A stretch of DNA of 64,000 bases, taken from positions 1-64,000 of IMG/VR virus record IMGVR_UViG_3300028883_000032; one strand, written 5' to 3'. This document shows, piece after piece, positions 16,431-25,217 of the stretch (the stretch's first letter is position 1; every line of letters begins with the position of its first letter). The translations under genes were made by a program, and so were the position numbers. The stretch comes from a virus. The notes beneath the pieces were generated by a model. That model saw only the letters and a program-made list of their open reading frames with translations, did not search any database and was not told where the DNA came from.

Positions 16431-16979
16431 ATGAAAAAAATAAATTTGGGATGTGGCAGGTTTCCTATGAAAGGCTATATTAATATAGACCTTCATAGCA
16501 ATAAAGCTGATGTTAACACTGACTTACTTGAATACCTAATTGGCGAAGAGGAAGGTTCTATTGATGAAGTATTTGCAGATCATGTATTGGAGCACCTTGA
16601 TTTCATAGAGGAACGTTCTTTTTTTATACAATCAAAAAGAGTCCTTAAACCTGGTGGAGAATTACATATAAAGGTTCCTGATTTTGAATTTGCATGTAAG
16701 ACATTTTTATTAGGGAGAGAGAACGACTATAATTGGTATAGATTGGATTCCGACGACCACTACTTTGGATCGGGGTTTGACCTATCTAAACGTTGGGGGT
16801 ATATTACAACCACCTTCTTTGGAAACCAATCAAATACCGGGGAAGTACATAAAAATGCCTACACATTTGAAAAATTACAGTCGATAGCAAGACTTATAAA
16901 TATGAAATTAACCCACTCAGAATACTATACACGCAAGGGTGTAGTTTGTATATATGTGGTTTTAACCAAGAGAGATTAA
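16431..16979 (+). CDS. SAM-dependent methyltransferase
   Basis: A 182-residue protein with motif I INLGCGRFPMKGYINIDLH at the very N-terminus, ADHVLEHLDFIEER near residue 48 and KRVLKPGGELHIKVPDFEF near residue 73. This is the small Methyltransf_11-like type often found in surface-glycan clusters. It is a clear paralogue of the gene at 22402. The 50 bases before it hold no gene. Confidence 0.75.
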   Translation: MKKINLGCGRFPMKGYINIDLHSNKADVNTDLLEYLIGEEEGSIDEVFADHVLEHLDFIEERSFFIQSKRVLKPGGELHIKVPDFEFACKTFLLGRENDYNWYRLDSDDHYFGSGFDLSKRWGYITTTFFGNQSNTGEVHKNAYTFEKLQSIARLINMKLTHSEYYTRKGVVCIYVVLTKRD

Positions 16980-17347
16980 TGGCAAATTTAGACAGAGTTT
17001 ACGCAGGAAATGTTAATTCATTCGGACATCTACTGGACAGGCTGGTGGTGGAAAATATAAAGCTCACAAACTTCCTGAAAAGAATGGAAGCCGAACAAAG
17101 AAAAGAAAAACCGGATTCTGATTTAATAGTAAGATTAGATTTGGGACATCGCAAATCTAATGAAGCGCGCTCTGTAATAAAAAATGAGATAGACAGGCTT
17201 CTTAGTGATGTAATGGCCGCTGGGGAATACAGAATCATTGAGGAAACACGTACTTGGACTACCCCAAATGATCCACAAGATGCTTCAGTGGAAGAAGACG
17301 CATCTGGTGATAAATTAGAACTTAAAAAATACATGGAAAATAAATAA
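16979..17347 (+). CDS. hypothetical helical protein
   Basis: A 122-residue protein starting at 16979 (TAATG overlap with the methyltransferase). Mostly charged and probably helical through residue 80, with an acidic C-terminus (VEEDASGDKLELKK). Not recognised. Its stop overlaps the start of the next gene, so it is co-translated within the cluster. Confidence 0.5.
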   Translation: MANLDRVYAGNVNSFGHLLDRLVVENIKLTNFLKRMEAEQRKEKPDSDLIVRLDLGHRKSNEARSVIKNEIDRLLSDVMAAGEYRIIEETRTWTTPNDPQDASVEEDASGDKLELKKYMENK

Positions 17348-18525
17348 TGGTACACGAATTTTTGGATTTAGGAATGCAGCCATTGGCAAATGGCTTTAGA
17401 GACCCCAACGACCCATCAGAGGAGTATAGACACCCGCTACGTGTGGGTGCCGACGACGAAACTTACTTGATTTCATTGATAGACCCAGTTCCAAAAGAAA
17501 AGATGTTTAACCAGGCATATCCTTTTTTAACTGGTTCGTCAGAAAAAATGAAAGACTATTTTGCACGTATGGCATTAAACATAAGTGCTTTTTGTAACAG
17601 CAAAAACAAAAATAAACGTAAAAATGTTATGGAAATAGGTTGTAATGATGGTACTTTTTTAACTGCTTTAGACGACGACATAAATAAAATTGGCATAGAG
17701 CCTTGTGAAAACATAGCAGAAGTGTGTGCGGAAAAGGGCATAGAAGTGTACCCCGAATACTTTACAAGGGATTTAGCAAATAGAATAGTTACCAAGCATG
17801 GTAAATTTTTAGCAATATATGCTGCAAATACTATTTGCCACATTGAAGACCTAGACGAAGTGTTTGAAGCCGTAAAAATACTTCTTGACCCTGAAGGCCA
17901 ATTTGTTTTTGAGGACCCGTGGTTTGGGGCCATACTCGCTAAAGGCACCTACGATCAAATTTATGATGAACACATACACTACTTTACTGTATTGGCTGTG
18001 GAACGTCTAGCGAAAAAACACGGATTAAAACTTTATTCCGCTTTACCCACACAAGTACACGGTGGGGGGATGCGATACTACATTTATTTTCCAGAACATG
18101 TCGGAGAAGAGTATGATTATTCAGTTACAACAATGAAGGCCTTGGAGCATACTTTGGGGGTTTATGATATGAAAGAGCTAAAGCGCTTTGCCTCCAGAGT
18201 GTATACCAATATTAGCCTATTTAAGGAACTAGTCCAAGCTGTTAAAAAGCCAATCTGGGCGTACGGGGCAACAAGTAAATCAACAGTAATCTATAATGCT
18301 TGTGGAATAGGTAATGATAAAATTAAGTATGTAACTGATACAACCCCATATAAAATAGGAAAATTACTACCGGGAACAAAAATACCTATTATACATCCAG
18401 ATGAAAGAAGCGATGAAGACACGGTAGCTTTTTTAGCAGCATGGAATCATAAAGAAGAAATTTTTAAAAAGGAAAAAAGTTGGATTGAATCCGGCGGGCG
18501 GTTTATAACCCACCTACTAATATAG
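17347..18525 (+). CDS. NDP-hexose C-methyltransferase-like protein
   Basis: A 392-residue protein of the sugar C-methyltransferase family (TylC3-like). It begins within the usual N-terminal domain (FLDLGMQPLANGF) but lacks the Cys pairs that bind zinc in that domain. The SAM core is visible (VMEIGCNDGTFLTALD near residue 95, DPEGQFVFEDPWFG near residue 182) and the C-terminal Rossmann-like part has IWAYGATSKSTVIYNACGI near residue 300. Likely substrate is a keto-deoxysugar nucleotide. The truncated zinc domain is odd. Confidence 0.75.
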   Translation: MVHEFLDLGMQPLANGFRDPNDPSEEYRHPLRVGADDETYLISLIDPVPKEKMFNQAYPFLTGSSEKMKDYFARMALNISAFCNSKNKNKRKNVMEIGCNDGTFLTALDDDINKIGIEPCENIAEVCAEKGIEVYPEYFTRDLANRIVTKHGKFLAIYAANTICHIEDLDEVFEAVKILLDPEGQFVFEDPWFGAILAKGTYDQIYDEHIHYFTVLAVERLAKKHGLKLYSALPTQVHGGGMRYYIYFPEHVGEEYDYSVTTMKALEHTLGVYDMKELKRFASRVYTNISLFKELVQAVKKPIWAYGATSKSTVIYNACGIGNDKIKYVTDTTPYKIGKLLPGTKIPIIHPDERSDEDTVAFLAAWNHKEEIFKKEKSWIESGGRFITHLLI

Positions 18526-18535
18526 GAGTAATAGA

Positions 18536-19372
18536 ATGAAAAAGTTGGCAGTATGCATTACAACACATATAACGGGCCCTAATGGAGACGCCGGGAGACA
18601 CGGAAGAGAATTCAGGGAGAACCTCTTTGCGTACTATAAAAAAATGATAGATAGGTATATAGACCTTAAAGCCGGATTAAAAGACGACGACTGGGATCTA
18701 TATATTATGGATACAGGCTGTGATGTTGATTTTCAGGCGTGGGCTAAAGAAACAGAAATATACAACGAAAATTTTTATCACATTGGTGTCCCAAATAATT
18801 GTGGATTTGCGGCAGGTTTAAAGCATGTAATGCATGGAAATAATGACCTAAAAAGTAAGTACGAGTACTACTTTTTTCATGTTGACGACGGTGTGGAACC
18901 ACAAGCTGATAACTGGGCAACGTCGCTAATATCATCCTATAAAAAAGGGTGTGAGTTGGGAATTATGGGACGGGAACTTATTACAATTAAACTTGGCCCA
19001 AACGGTTTAACGGATCACCACGGCTGGTGTAAGCACGTTGCTAAAATGTGGAATATGAATGAGGAAAAGCAAATACCGCACTTACATGCTGACTGGTGGT
19101 TCATGAATAAAGCCACACTAAATAAGTTGGCTGACGTGTGGTATGAGCCGCAATACTCGGAAGCTGCAATGCAGTATCAAAAACAGTGGGAAAATACGGA
19201 TTTTATTGCTTTGCAGGATCTGAATGATGGAAGAAAAACTCTTGACAACATACACGTTGGTAGAGAAGTGGATACTCCACTTAGGGTAGAACTGTTTGGT
19301 GGAAAGGTGTTCGCTTATAAAGGCACAAAAATAAACGCTGTTCAAATACACCACCGGGGATTTAAGATATAA
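18536..19372 (+). CDS. GT-A glycosyltransferase-like protein
   Basis: A 278-residue protein with N-terminal KLAVCITTHITGP, LYIMDTGCDVDFQ near residue 56, IGVPNNCGFAAGLKHVM near residue 82 and FFHVDDGVEPQADNW near residue 105; this ordering is that of GT2-type enzymes with a DDG metal site. Good TAGGAGTAATAG upstream. Acceptor unknown. Confidence 0.6.
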   Translation: MKKLAVCITTHITGPNGDAGRHGREFRENLFAYYKKMIDRYIDLKAGLKDDDWDLYIMDTGCDVDFQAWAKETEIYNENFYHIGVPNNCGFAAGLKHVMHGNNDLKSKYEYYFFHVDDGVEPQADNWATSLISSYKKGCELGIMGRELITIKLGPNGLTDHHGWCKHVAKMWNMNEEKQIPHLHADWWFMNKATLNKLADVWYEPQYSEAAMQYQKQWENTDFIALQDLNDGRKTLDNIHVGREVDTPLRVELFGGKVFAYKGTKINAVQIHHRGFKI

Positions 19373-20151
19373 TGTTTTATTCCGACAAATGGGCGTATTT
19401 TAGATTCCAAAGAACTGGATCAAAAATAATTGCTTGGATTCTAATTGAATTAGAAAATGGAGTTGAAAAAAAGGAAGAGCTGTTTACTACAGTAAGGGAA
19501 CCTGAAGCTCTTCGACATAAAGGAAAAGTTTGGATATCAAGTGTAAGACACCCACTCCCATGGAATCATTCTCATTATGACGATTATATATTTGGGCTTC
19601 AGAACCATGTAAGCAGGATATATAATTACCTTGAACCTGTATTTTATACGCCAACCGATCACCGCAATTTTGTAAATTTTGGTCAACATTTAGACTTACT
19701 TTATTCATGTGATCTTGATGAAGAATGGGTAACAGGTCACGGACATCACATAAACCCATATATAATGAATAGCCTAGGCATAGGAGTACAAACATATAAG
19801 TTTCTAGATATGTATTCTAAGTATCATCCGAGGCATTTTTTAGACTTGGGCTACACAATTGATGATTTGCTTGAAGACTATGATAACTATATGGCTATTG
19901 ACGACTTTATCATACACAGTGATGTAGAATTATTTGAGAACACTATGAGTACCCTTACTAGGTGTGGAATTAATTATTCAAATGAAGCTGTGCAGAGAGC
20001 AAAAAAAATGGTTAGAGATAACCCAAAGAGAGTAATTTCATATAAAAAACTATACACACCACAAACAGAAAAACTAGTTTTAGAAAAAGAGCAGTTTATT
20101 ATAAAGAAATTTTTTAAAAATGGATCACGAATTCGCACCCAAAATTATTAA
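19372..20151 (+). CDS. possible sulfotransferase-like protein
   Basis: A 259-residue protein. RFQRTGSKIIAWILIEL near residue 11 resembles a sulfotransferase P-loop and ISSVRHPLPWNHSHYDD near residue 55 resembles the RxP phosphate-binding segment, but the distances are unusual. It may be a divergent sulfotransferase or an unrelated protein. Its first codon overlaps the previous stop, and the RmlC-like gene starts inside its 3' end. Confidence 0.4.
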   Translation: MFYSDKWAYFRFQRTGSKIIAWILIELENGVEKKEELFTTVREPEALRHKGKVWISSVRHPLPWNHSHYDDYIFGLQNHVSRIYNYLEPVFYTPTDHRNFVNFGQHLDLLYSCDLDEEWVTGHGHHINPYIMNSLGIGVQTYKFLDMYSKYHPRHFLDLGYTIDDLLEDYDNYMAIDDFIIHSDVELFENTMSTLTRCGINYSNEAVQRAKKMVRDNPKRVISYKKLYTPQTEKLVLEKEQFIIKKFFKNGSRIRTQNY

Positions 20152-20557
20152 GATTCACAAGAACAAGGACAACAGGGGATTTTTTCAAGAAATACTGAAA
20201 ACCTCTCAAGTACCAGAAAAAATTGAGCAGATTTCTATCTCTGAAACTTATCCGGGAGTTATTAAGGCATTTCATAAACACGAACACCAATGGGATTATT
20301 GGTACTTGATATCGGGAAACATAGAGGCGAAGTTAGTTCATGAAAAGCACCAAATTCCCCTATCATACTATTTATCCGGGGACGACGATGTAATACTAGT
20401 AATACCCCCTTATTGGTACCACGGATACAAAGTTTTAGGTAACACTCCGGCAAAAATGCTATATATGGTTAGCACAGAATATAACCCTGATAGCCCAGAT
20501 GAAGAAAAGATATCTCCGTATTCTTATGGAGTTACGTGGGATACAGAAAACCGATGA
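20120..20557 (+). CDS. RmlC-like dTDP-sugar epimerase
   Basis: A 145-residue cupin of the RmlC/dTDP-4-dehydrorhamnose 3,5-epimerase type: DNRGFFQEIL near residue 17, PGVIKAFHKHEHQWDYW near residue 49 (catalytic His region), LVIPPYWYHGYKVLG near residue 93. The chain is shorter than standard RmlC (about 180), so it may be a minimal or divergent member. Overlaps both neighbours. Confidence 0.7.
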   Translation: MDHEFAPKIIKIHKNKDNRGFFQEILKTSQVPEKIEQISISETYPGVIKAFHKHEHQWDYWYLISGNIEAKLVHEKHQIPLSYYLSGDDDVILVIPPYWYHGYKVLGNTPAKMLYMVSTEYNPDSPDEEKISPYSYGVTWDTENR

Positions 20558-21318
20558 ATACTAAAATAAAAGATTTTTGGAATACAAGGTCTCTTGGTAA
20601 AAATCCGGGATCTGATGACTATCATATAAAAAATTTGGAGCTTAAAGCACTAATTAAAACTATACGCAGTATAGAAAACTCCCACAGCAATATCGCAGAT
20701 GTTGGGTGTGGAAACGGAGAAACACTTAACAAGCTGTGTGAGGTACTTAATTGTGCGGGTTTTGGGATAGATTATTCCAAAGGAATGGTTGATTCCGCAA
20801 ATAAGTTTGGCGGAGAAATGTTTGTAGAGGACGACATATCCGAAGACTTACAAAAGGACTATTTAGAGTCAAGTGTGGTTTATACGGAAAGATGCTTAAT
20901 AAACATATCACCAGAAAAAAGAAAAAAAGCTTTAGAGAATATTTATAAATTAGTAAAACCTAATGGATTTTATTTAATGATTGAAAGTTTTATCGAACCA
21001 TTAAATAGAATAAATGTAATAAGAGAAAAACTTAATCTGTATAGAATTGAACCTCCGTGGCATAACAGCTTTCTAAAAAGAGACGAAATAGTCAAATTAG
21101 CGACAGATTCGGGTTTTTCATTAATCGGAGAATACACATTCACAAGTTCCTACTACTTTTTGAGTAGAGTTGCTAATGCAAAGCTTTCAAATTTATTTGG
21201 CAGAACTCCCAAATACAACGACTTCTTAAATAATATAGGAGAGCACTTACCGTCTGTTGGGGATTTTGGTCCAGTAAAAATGTTAATTTGGGAGAAAGGT
21301 TGTCTTGAGAACAATTAA
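20554..21318 (+). CDS. class I SAM-dependent methyltransferase
   Basis: A 254-residue protein starting at the ATG overlapping the previous stop (ATGA). Motif I is NIADVGCGNGETLNKL near residue 44, motif II GFGIDYSKGMVDSANK, and post-I ENIYKLVKPNGFYLMIES near residue 130. Probably an O- or N-methyltransferase acting on the cluster's sugar. Confidence 0.75.
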   Translation: MNTKIKDFWNTRSLGKNPGSDDYHIKNLELKALIKTIRSIENSHSNIADVGCGNGETLNKLCEVLNCAGFGIDYSKGMVDSANKFGGEMFVEDDISEDLQKDYLESSVVYTERCLINISPEKRKKALENIYKLVKPNGFYLMIESFIEPLNRINVIREKLNLYRIEPPWHNSFLKRDEIVKLATDSGFSLIGEYTFTSSYYFLSRVANAKLSNLFGRTPKYNDFLNNIGEHLPSVGDFGPVKMLIWEKGCLENN

Positions 21319-22405
21319 TTTATATAATCCAAACCTACAACTCCAAGATAAATTAGCAGTAATGGAAGCCCTTAATCTAGATTGGAGTTCTGGACAATAC
21401 TATAAACCGATAGAGCAGTTTGAAGCCGCTTTTGCAAATCGTGTGGGTCGCAAGTATGCGCTAATGACACCAAATTGTACAATAGCAATTGAACTTGCTT
21501 TACGAGCTCGCGGTATAAAAAAAGACAATTTGGTGGCCGTCCCAAACAATACATGGATAGGAAGCACAGCAGGGATACACACTGTTGGAGCTTCTCAAGT
21601 TGTGTGTGATGTTGGGCAACGAAGTTGGTGTTTAGAGGTAACTAATCTTATAGAAGCTGATTATAGATTAAACGCAGTGGTGGTTGTAGATTTATTTGGA
21701 CAAATGCCGGACTATAATTCATTATTAAATTATACAGAAAAACACGGCATATTCGTAATTGAAGACGCTGCGGAAGCATTAGGTTCAACATATAATGGAA
21801 AACCCGCTGGCTCTTTTGGGGATGTTAGTGTCTTCAGTTTTCATCGTTCAAAAACCATCGCTTGTGGAGAAGGTGGAATGGTAGTAACAGATAACGACAA
21901 ACTTTACGAGATGATGTGGACACTGCGCGATCAAGGCAGACCAAAAAGTTGCGAAACCTATAAAAATGAATACCTAGCACATAAATTTATTCCATCAAAT
22001 ATGCAGGCAGCTCTAGGATTAAGCCAGCTTATGAGGTTAGACAGCATTCTAGAACATAAGAGAAGGGTATTTAGGTGGTACCATAAACACATCAATATGG
22101 ACGACAAGTCTCTAACTCCTGATATCCCAGGAGTAAGTAATTCATATTGGGTACCTATTTTAGTATTTAAGGATAACACAATTAATACTGATTTTGTAAT
22201 TAACACATTAGCGAAAAATGGAATTTACACCAGGCGGTGTTTCTACCAACTATCAGAATTACCAGCATACTCAAGAATAGGGTTTTTTAGAAATAATACG
22301 CCTAATTGTAAATGGTTACAAGACCATGCCATTAATTTACCATCTCCGATGGATTTAACAGAAGAAGATGTCGAAAGGATAGCAGGAGTAATCAATATAT
22401 TATGA
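21305..22405 (+). CDS. DegT/DnrJ/EryC1 sugar aminotransferase
   Basis: A 366-residue PLP enzyme that would transaminate a keto-sugar nucleotide. The PLP lysine is in FSFHRSKTIACGEGGMV near residue 180; VIEDAAEALGSTYNGKPAGS near residue 155 and WSSGQYYKPIEQFEAAFA near residue 27 are family landmarks. It begins with TTG and overlaps the methyltransferase by 14 bases. A second DegT enzyme lies at 25214. Confidence 0.85.
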   Translation: MRTINLYNPNLQLQDKLAVMEALNLDWSSGQYYKPIEQFEAAFANRVGRKYALMTPNCTIAIELALRARGIKKDNLVAVPNNTWIGSTAGIHTVGASQVVCDVGQRSWCLEVTNLIEADYRLNAVVVVDLFGQMPDYNSLLNYTEKHGIFVIEDAAEALGSTYNGKPAGSFGDVSVFSFHRSKTIACGEGGMVVTDNDKLYEMMWTLRDQGRPKSCETYKNEYLAHKFIPSNMQAALGLSQLMRLDSILEHKRRVFRWYHKHINMDDKSLTPDIPGVSNSYWVPILVFKDNTINTDFVINTLAKNGIYTRRCFYQLSELPAYSRIGFFRNNTPNCKWLQDHAINLPSPMDLTEEDVERIAGVINIL

Positions 22406-22977
22406 AAGTTCAGCTAGGGGCGGGCGATGACCCCAAGAGGGGTTATACAAACGTAGATTTATATGAAACAATCCCAGATGGAGATTATACATACATCTCT
22501 AAAGATATTTTTGAATTTTTGGAAGAAACACCTGATAATTCACTAGATGAAATTTATGCTAAATGGTTATTTGAACACATCGCTTTTCCTGATGAGGAGC
22601 GTTTGTGGAGAGAATGTTACAGAACTCTTAAGCCGGGAGGGAAATTACAAATATATGTACCAGATTTTGAATTTTTATGTGAGCGCTTTCTCAAGGCTAA
22701 AGAAGGATTTAAGGGGTTCTATAAACTGACTACACCGGACGACCCAGCTTACGGTTTTGGGTTTGGCTACGATCGTGAAATAGAAAATAGGTGGGGTACT
22801 CTTATGGTATTTATGTTTGGAGTTCAAACCAACCCAGGACAATTTCACAGGAATGCCTATACAGAACAAAGAGTAATAGATATATTTAATTACATTGGAT
22901 TCACTAATATTGAAACCAACCTTGTAATGGAACGAAATATTAGAAACGTAGATGCAATAGGAATTAAACCGGAATAA
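22402..22977 (+). CDS. SAM-dependent methyltransferase, paralogue of 16431
   Basis: A 191-residue protein with VQLGAGDDPKRGYTNVDLYE at the N-terminus, KWLFEHIAFPDEERLW near residue 54 and RTLKPGGKLQIYVPDFEF near residue 75, the same pattern as the gene at 16431, including the downstream FHRNAYT segment. The two probably arose by duplication and may methylate different positions. Confidence 0.75.
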   Translation: MKVQLGAGDDPKRGYTNVDLYETIPDGDYTYISKDIFEFLEETPDNSLDEIYAKWLFEHIAFPDEERLWRECYRTLKPGGKLQIYVPDFEFLCERFLKAKEGFKGFYKLTTPDDPAYGFGFGYDREIENRWGTLMVFMFGVQTNPGQFHRNAYTEQRVIDIFNYIGFTNIETNLVMERNIRNVDAIGIKPE

Positions 22978-22992
22978 CAGATTAGTAATACT

Positions 22993-23424
22993 ATGGAAAA
23001 GCCAACTACTATTAAGGACGTAAAACTAATTGAGTTTAATCAAATCAAAGAGAATAACGGAACTCTAGTACCAATAGAGGACTTTGAGCTTCCATTTGAA
23101 ATTAAACGCACATTTTACGTCTATAAAGTAGACTCAAACGACCTTAGAGGACAGCATGCTCACAAACAAGGAGAGCAAGTTCTAATATGTTTGGGAGGCA
23201 CTTTAGTATGTATGGTAGACGACGGGGTGGATAGAAAACATTTTGTTTTGGATTCACCAACGCAAGGTTTGTACATTCCAAAAATGATATGGGATGAACA
23301 GATATACATATCCAAAGACACTTTAATGCTATCGTTAGCAAACAACAACTACGACTCCGAGGACTACATACTAAACTATAAAGAATTCCGACAATTAAAA
23401 ACAGAAAATAATGAAAATGGCTGA
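22993..23424 (+). CDS. FdtA/QdtA-like sugar 3,4-ketoisomerase
   Basis: A 143-residue cupin of the FdtA/QdtA/WxcM type, which converts dTDP-4-keto-6-deoxyglucose to a 3-keto isomer for amination by a DegT enzyme. Visible are DLRGQHAHKQGEQVLICLGG near residue 43 (catalytic His pair), LYIPKMIWDEQIYISKD near residue 94 and NNYDSEDYILNYKEF near residue 116. Its presence with two aminotransferases argues for a 3-amino-3,6-dideoxy sugar. Confidence 0.85.
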   Translation: MEKPTTIKDVKLIEFNQIKENNGTLVPIEDFELPFEIKRTFYVYKVDSNDLRGQHAHKQGEQVLICLGGTLVCMVDDGVDRKHFVLDSPTQGLYIPKMIWDEQIYISKDTLMLSLANNNYDSEDYILNYKEFRQLKTENNENG

Positions 23425-24265
23425 ACAAACAACAGTTTTGGTGCTAGGAAGCAAAGGCTACATAGGATCCAGAATATTACAACAACTAAAAAAAGAACAG
23501 TCTGCTTTTAAAGTTGTTGAAGATGGTCGTGAATACGACCTCTTGGAATTGCAGCAGGTACAAAAGCTGTATGATAAACAACACATCGATGAGGTTATTG
23601 TAGCAGCTGGAGTAGGAAACCGAGCTTCAGACAGAGATTCTATGTGGGCTATGATGGAAAACATACAAATTACAGCCAATGTTCTTTACACCTTTGGCGG
23701 AAATTGTAATATTGTATACCTAGGAACAGGATTAGACGACAAGTATGAGGGTTCTTATTATCAAAGAGTAAAGCACATATGCAGACTAATGACTGCTGAC
23801 TTGTGTAAGAACGAAGGTTTGGGGGATGTTACCCATGTGAGGCTATTCCATGTATACGGGCCAAACGAGCCAAAATACAGATTAATACCCTTTATAGTTA
23901 ACCAAATAAATACTAAAGGCGTTGTTAACTTGGAGCGTAATATTTGTATAGACCCGCTACATGTAGATGAAATATGCAAAACTATATGTAATTACGTCCG
24001 TCGCGGACACGACAAAGTACAAAATGTATGGAATGTGGGTACAGGGACCGGAACATTAATTAGTGATCTAGCAAAACAAATTGCTGTAATTATGGGAAAA
24101 CCCGAAACGCCTATAATCTGTAACCCGTACTGTGTATCACACCATAATTATGTTCCCGAGGGACCCTACTTAAATCAAAGGGAACTACAACCAGAAGAGC
24201 ACATTTGGCTAGAGGAAGCATTGCCAGAAATTGTGACATCATATACCAAAACATACCATGAGTAA
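23411..24265 (+). CDS. NAD-dependent epimerase/dehydratase family protein
   Basis: A 284-residue extended-SDR protein: the nucleotide-binding loop LVLGSKGYIGSRIL (near residue 9), YLGTGLDDKYEGSYYQRVKH with the YxxxK catalytic pair (near residue 105) and VRLFHVYGPNEPKYRLIPF. It would act on a nucleotide sugar. Overlaps its neighbours at both ends. Confidence 0.8.
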   Translation: MKMAEQTTVLVLGSKGYIGSRILQQLKKEQSAFKVVEDGREYDLLELQQVQKLYDKQHIDEVIVAAGVGNRASDRDSMWAMMENIQITANVLYTFGGNCNIVYLGTGLDDKYEGSYYQRVKHICRLMTADLCKNEGLGDVTHVRLFHVYGPNEPKYRLIPFIVNQINTKGVVNLERNICIDPLHVDEICKTICNYVRRGHDKVQNVWNVGTGTGTLISDLAKQIAVIMGKPETPIICNPYCVSHHNYVPEGPYLNQRELQPEEHIWLEEALPEIVTSYTKTYHE

Positions 24266-25217
24266 ATTAGTAATAACCGGAGGATTGGGCCACATAGGAT
24301 CTGTAATATTAGCTAAACTATCCAATTTACGCGATTCCGGTAGAGGCTTTAGCGAAATAGTCATTATTGATGCATGTTTACAAAGACAAGAAACAGTATT
24401 CTTTGATAGTAATATCCCGTTGAGAAATTTTAAATTAATACAAAAAGTATTACCAACAGACAATATAGATGATGTGGTGGAAGTGCTGGATGGGGCGGAT
24501 GCCGTTATACATTTAGCAGCTGTTACTGATGCCCCAAGCACCTTTGAAAGACCCGAATATACGAGGATAACAAATGTTGATTCCACAAAACAACTTGTAA
24601 ATGCATGTGAAAAGGTGGGAGTGAAAAAATTTGTGTTTGCGTCGTCTACAAGTATATACGGGCCCTCCAAGAAAGTAAACTTAGAAAACGATGCATGCAT
24701 AAACCCACAAACCCCGTATGCCAGATCAAAGTTAGCCGCGGAGGATTTAGTATCCAAAACTGATATGAACTACGCAACATTCAGAATGGGTACAATATAT
24801 GGCTACACTCCCGGTATGCGTTTTCATACCGCTGTAAATAGGTTTATTTGGCAAGCTATAACCAAACAGCCAATCACCATCTGGTCAGGGGCAGCGGACA
24901 GTGTTAGGCCATATTGCCACGTGTATGCAGCATGTGAGGCTATGCTTCGATTTGTGTCACCAGTAAAGGATACCAAATCTGGAATCTATAATATAGTCTC
25001 TGATCACTATACCCCCAACTCCATAATTGAAGTTATCAAACAGGAGATCCCAAACGTAGAAGTGATAACAACCCCAACAAGAATACTTAACCAAGATTCT
25101 TATTTTGCACCTAATGATAAAGCCAATCAAGCCGGTTTATTGAAACAAGAATATGTGGGAAATACTGACCACTTATTAGATTACATTCGCTACATCAAAA
25201 CCAAGTTTGAAGGATGA
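24258..25217 (+). CDS. NAD-dependent sugar epimerase/dehydratase
   Basis: A 319-residue extended-SDR enzyme: LVITGGLGHIGSVILAKL (dinucleotide loop), VIHLAAVTDAPSTFERPEY near residue 84, FASSTSIYGPSK near residue 126 and TPYARSKLAAEDL (YxxxK) near residue 150. Closest in pattern to GalE/RmlB-type enzymes; the exact reaction is open. Confidence 0.85.
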   Translation: MSKLVITGGLGHIGSVILAKLSNLRDSGRGFSEIVIIDACLQRQETVFFDSNIPLRNFKLIQKVLPTDNIDDVVEVLDGADAVIHLAAVTDAPSTFERPEYTRITNVDSTKQLVNACEKVGVKKFVFASSTSIYGPSKKVNLENDACINPQTPYARSKLAAEDLVSKTDMNYATFRMGTIYGYTPGMRFHTAVNRFIWQAITKQPITIWSGAADSVRPYCHVYAACEAMLRFVSPVKDTKSGIYNIVSDHYTPNSIIEVIKQEIPNVEVITTPTRILNQDSYFAPNDKANQAGLLKQEYVGNTDHLLDYIRYIKTKFEG

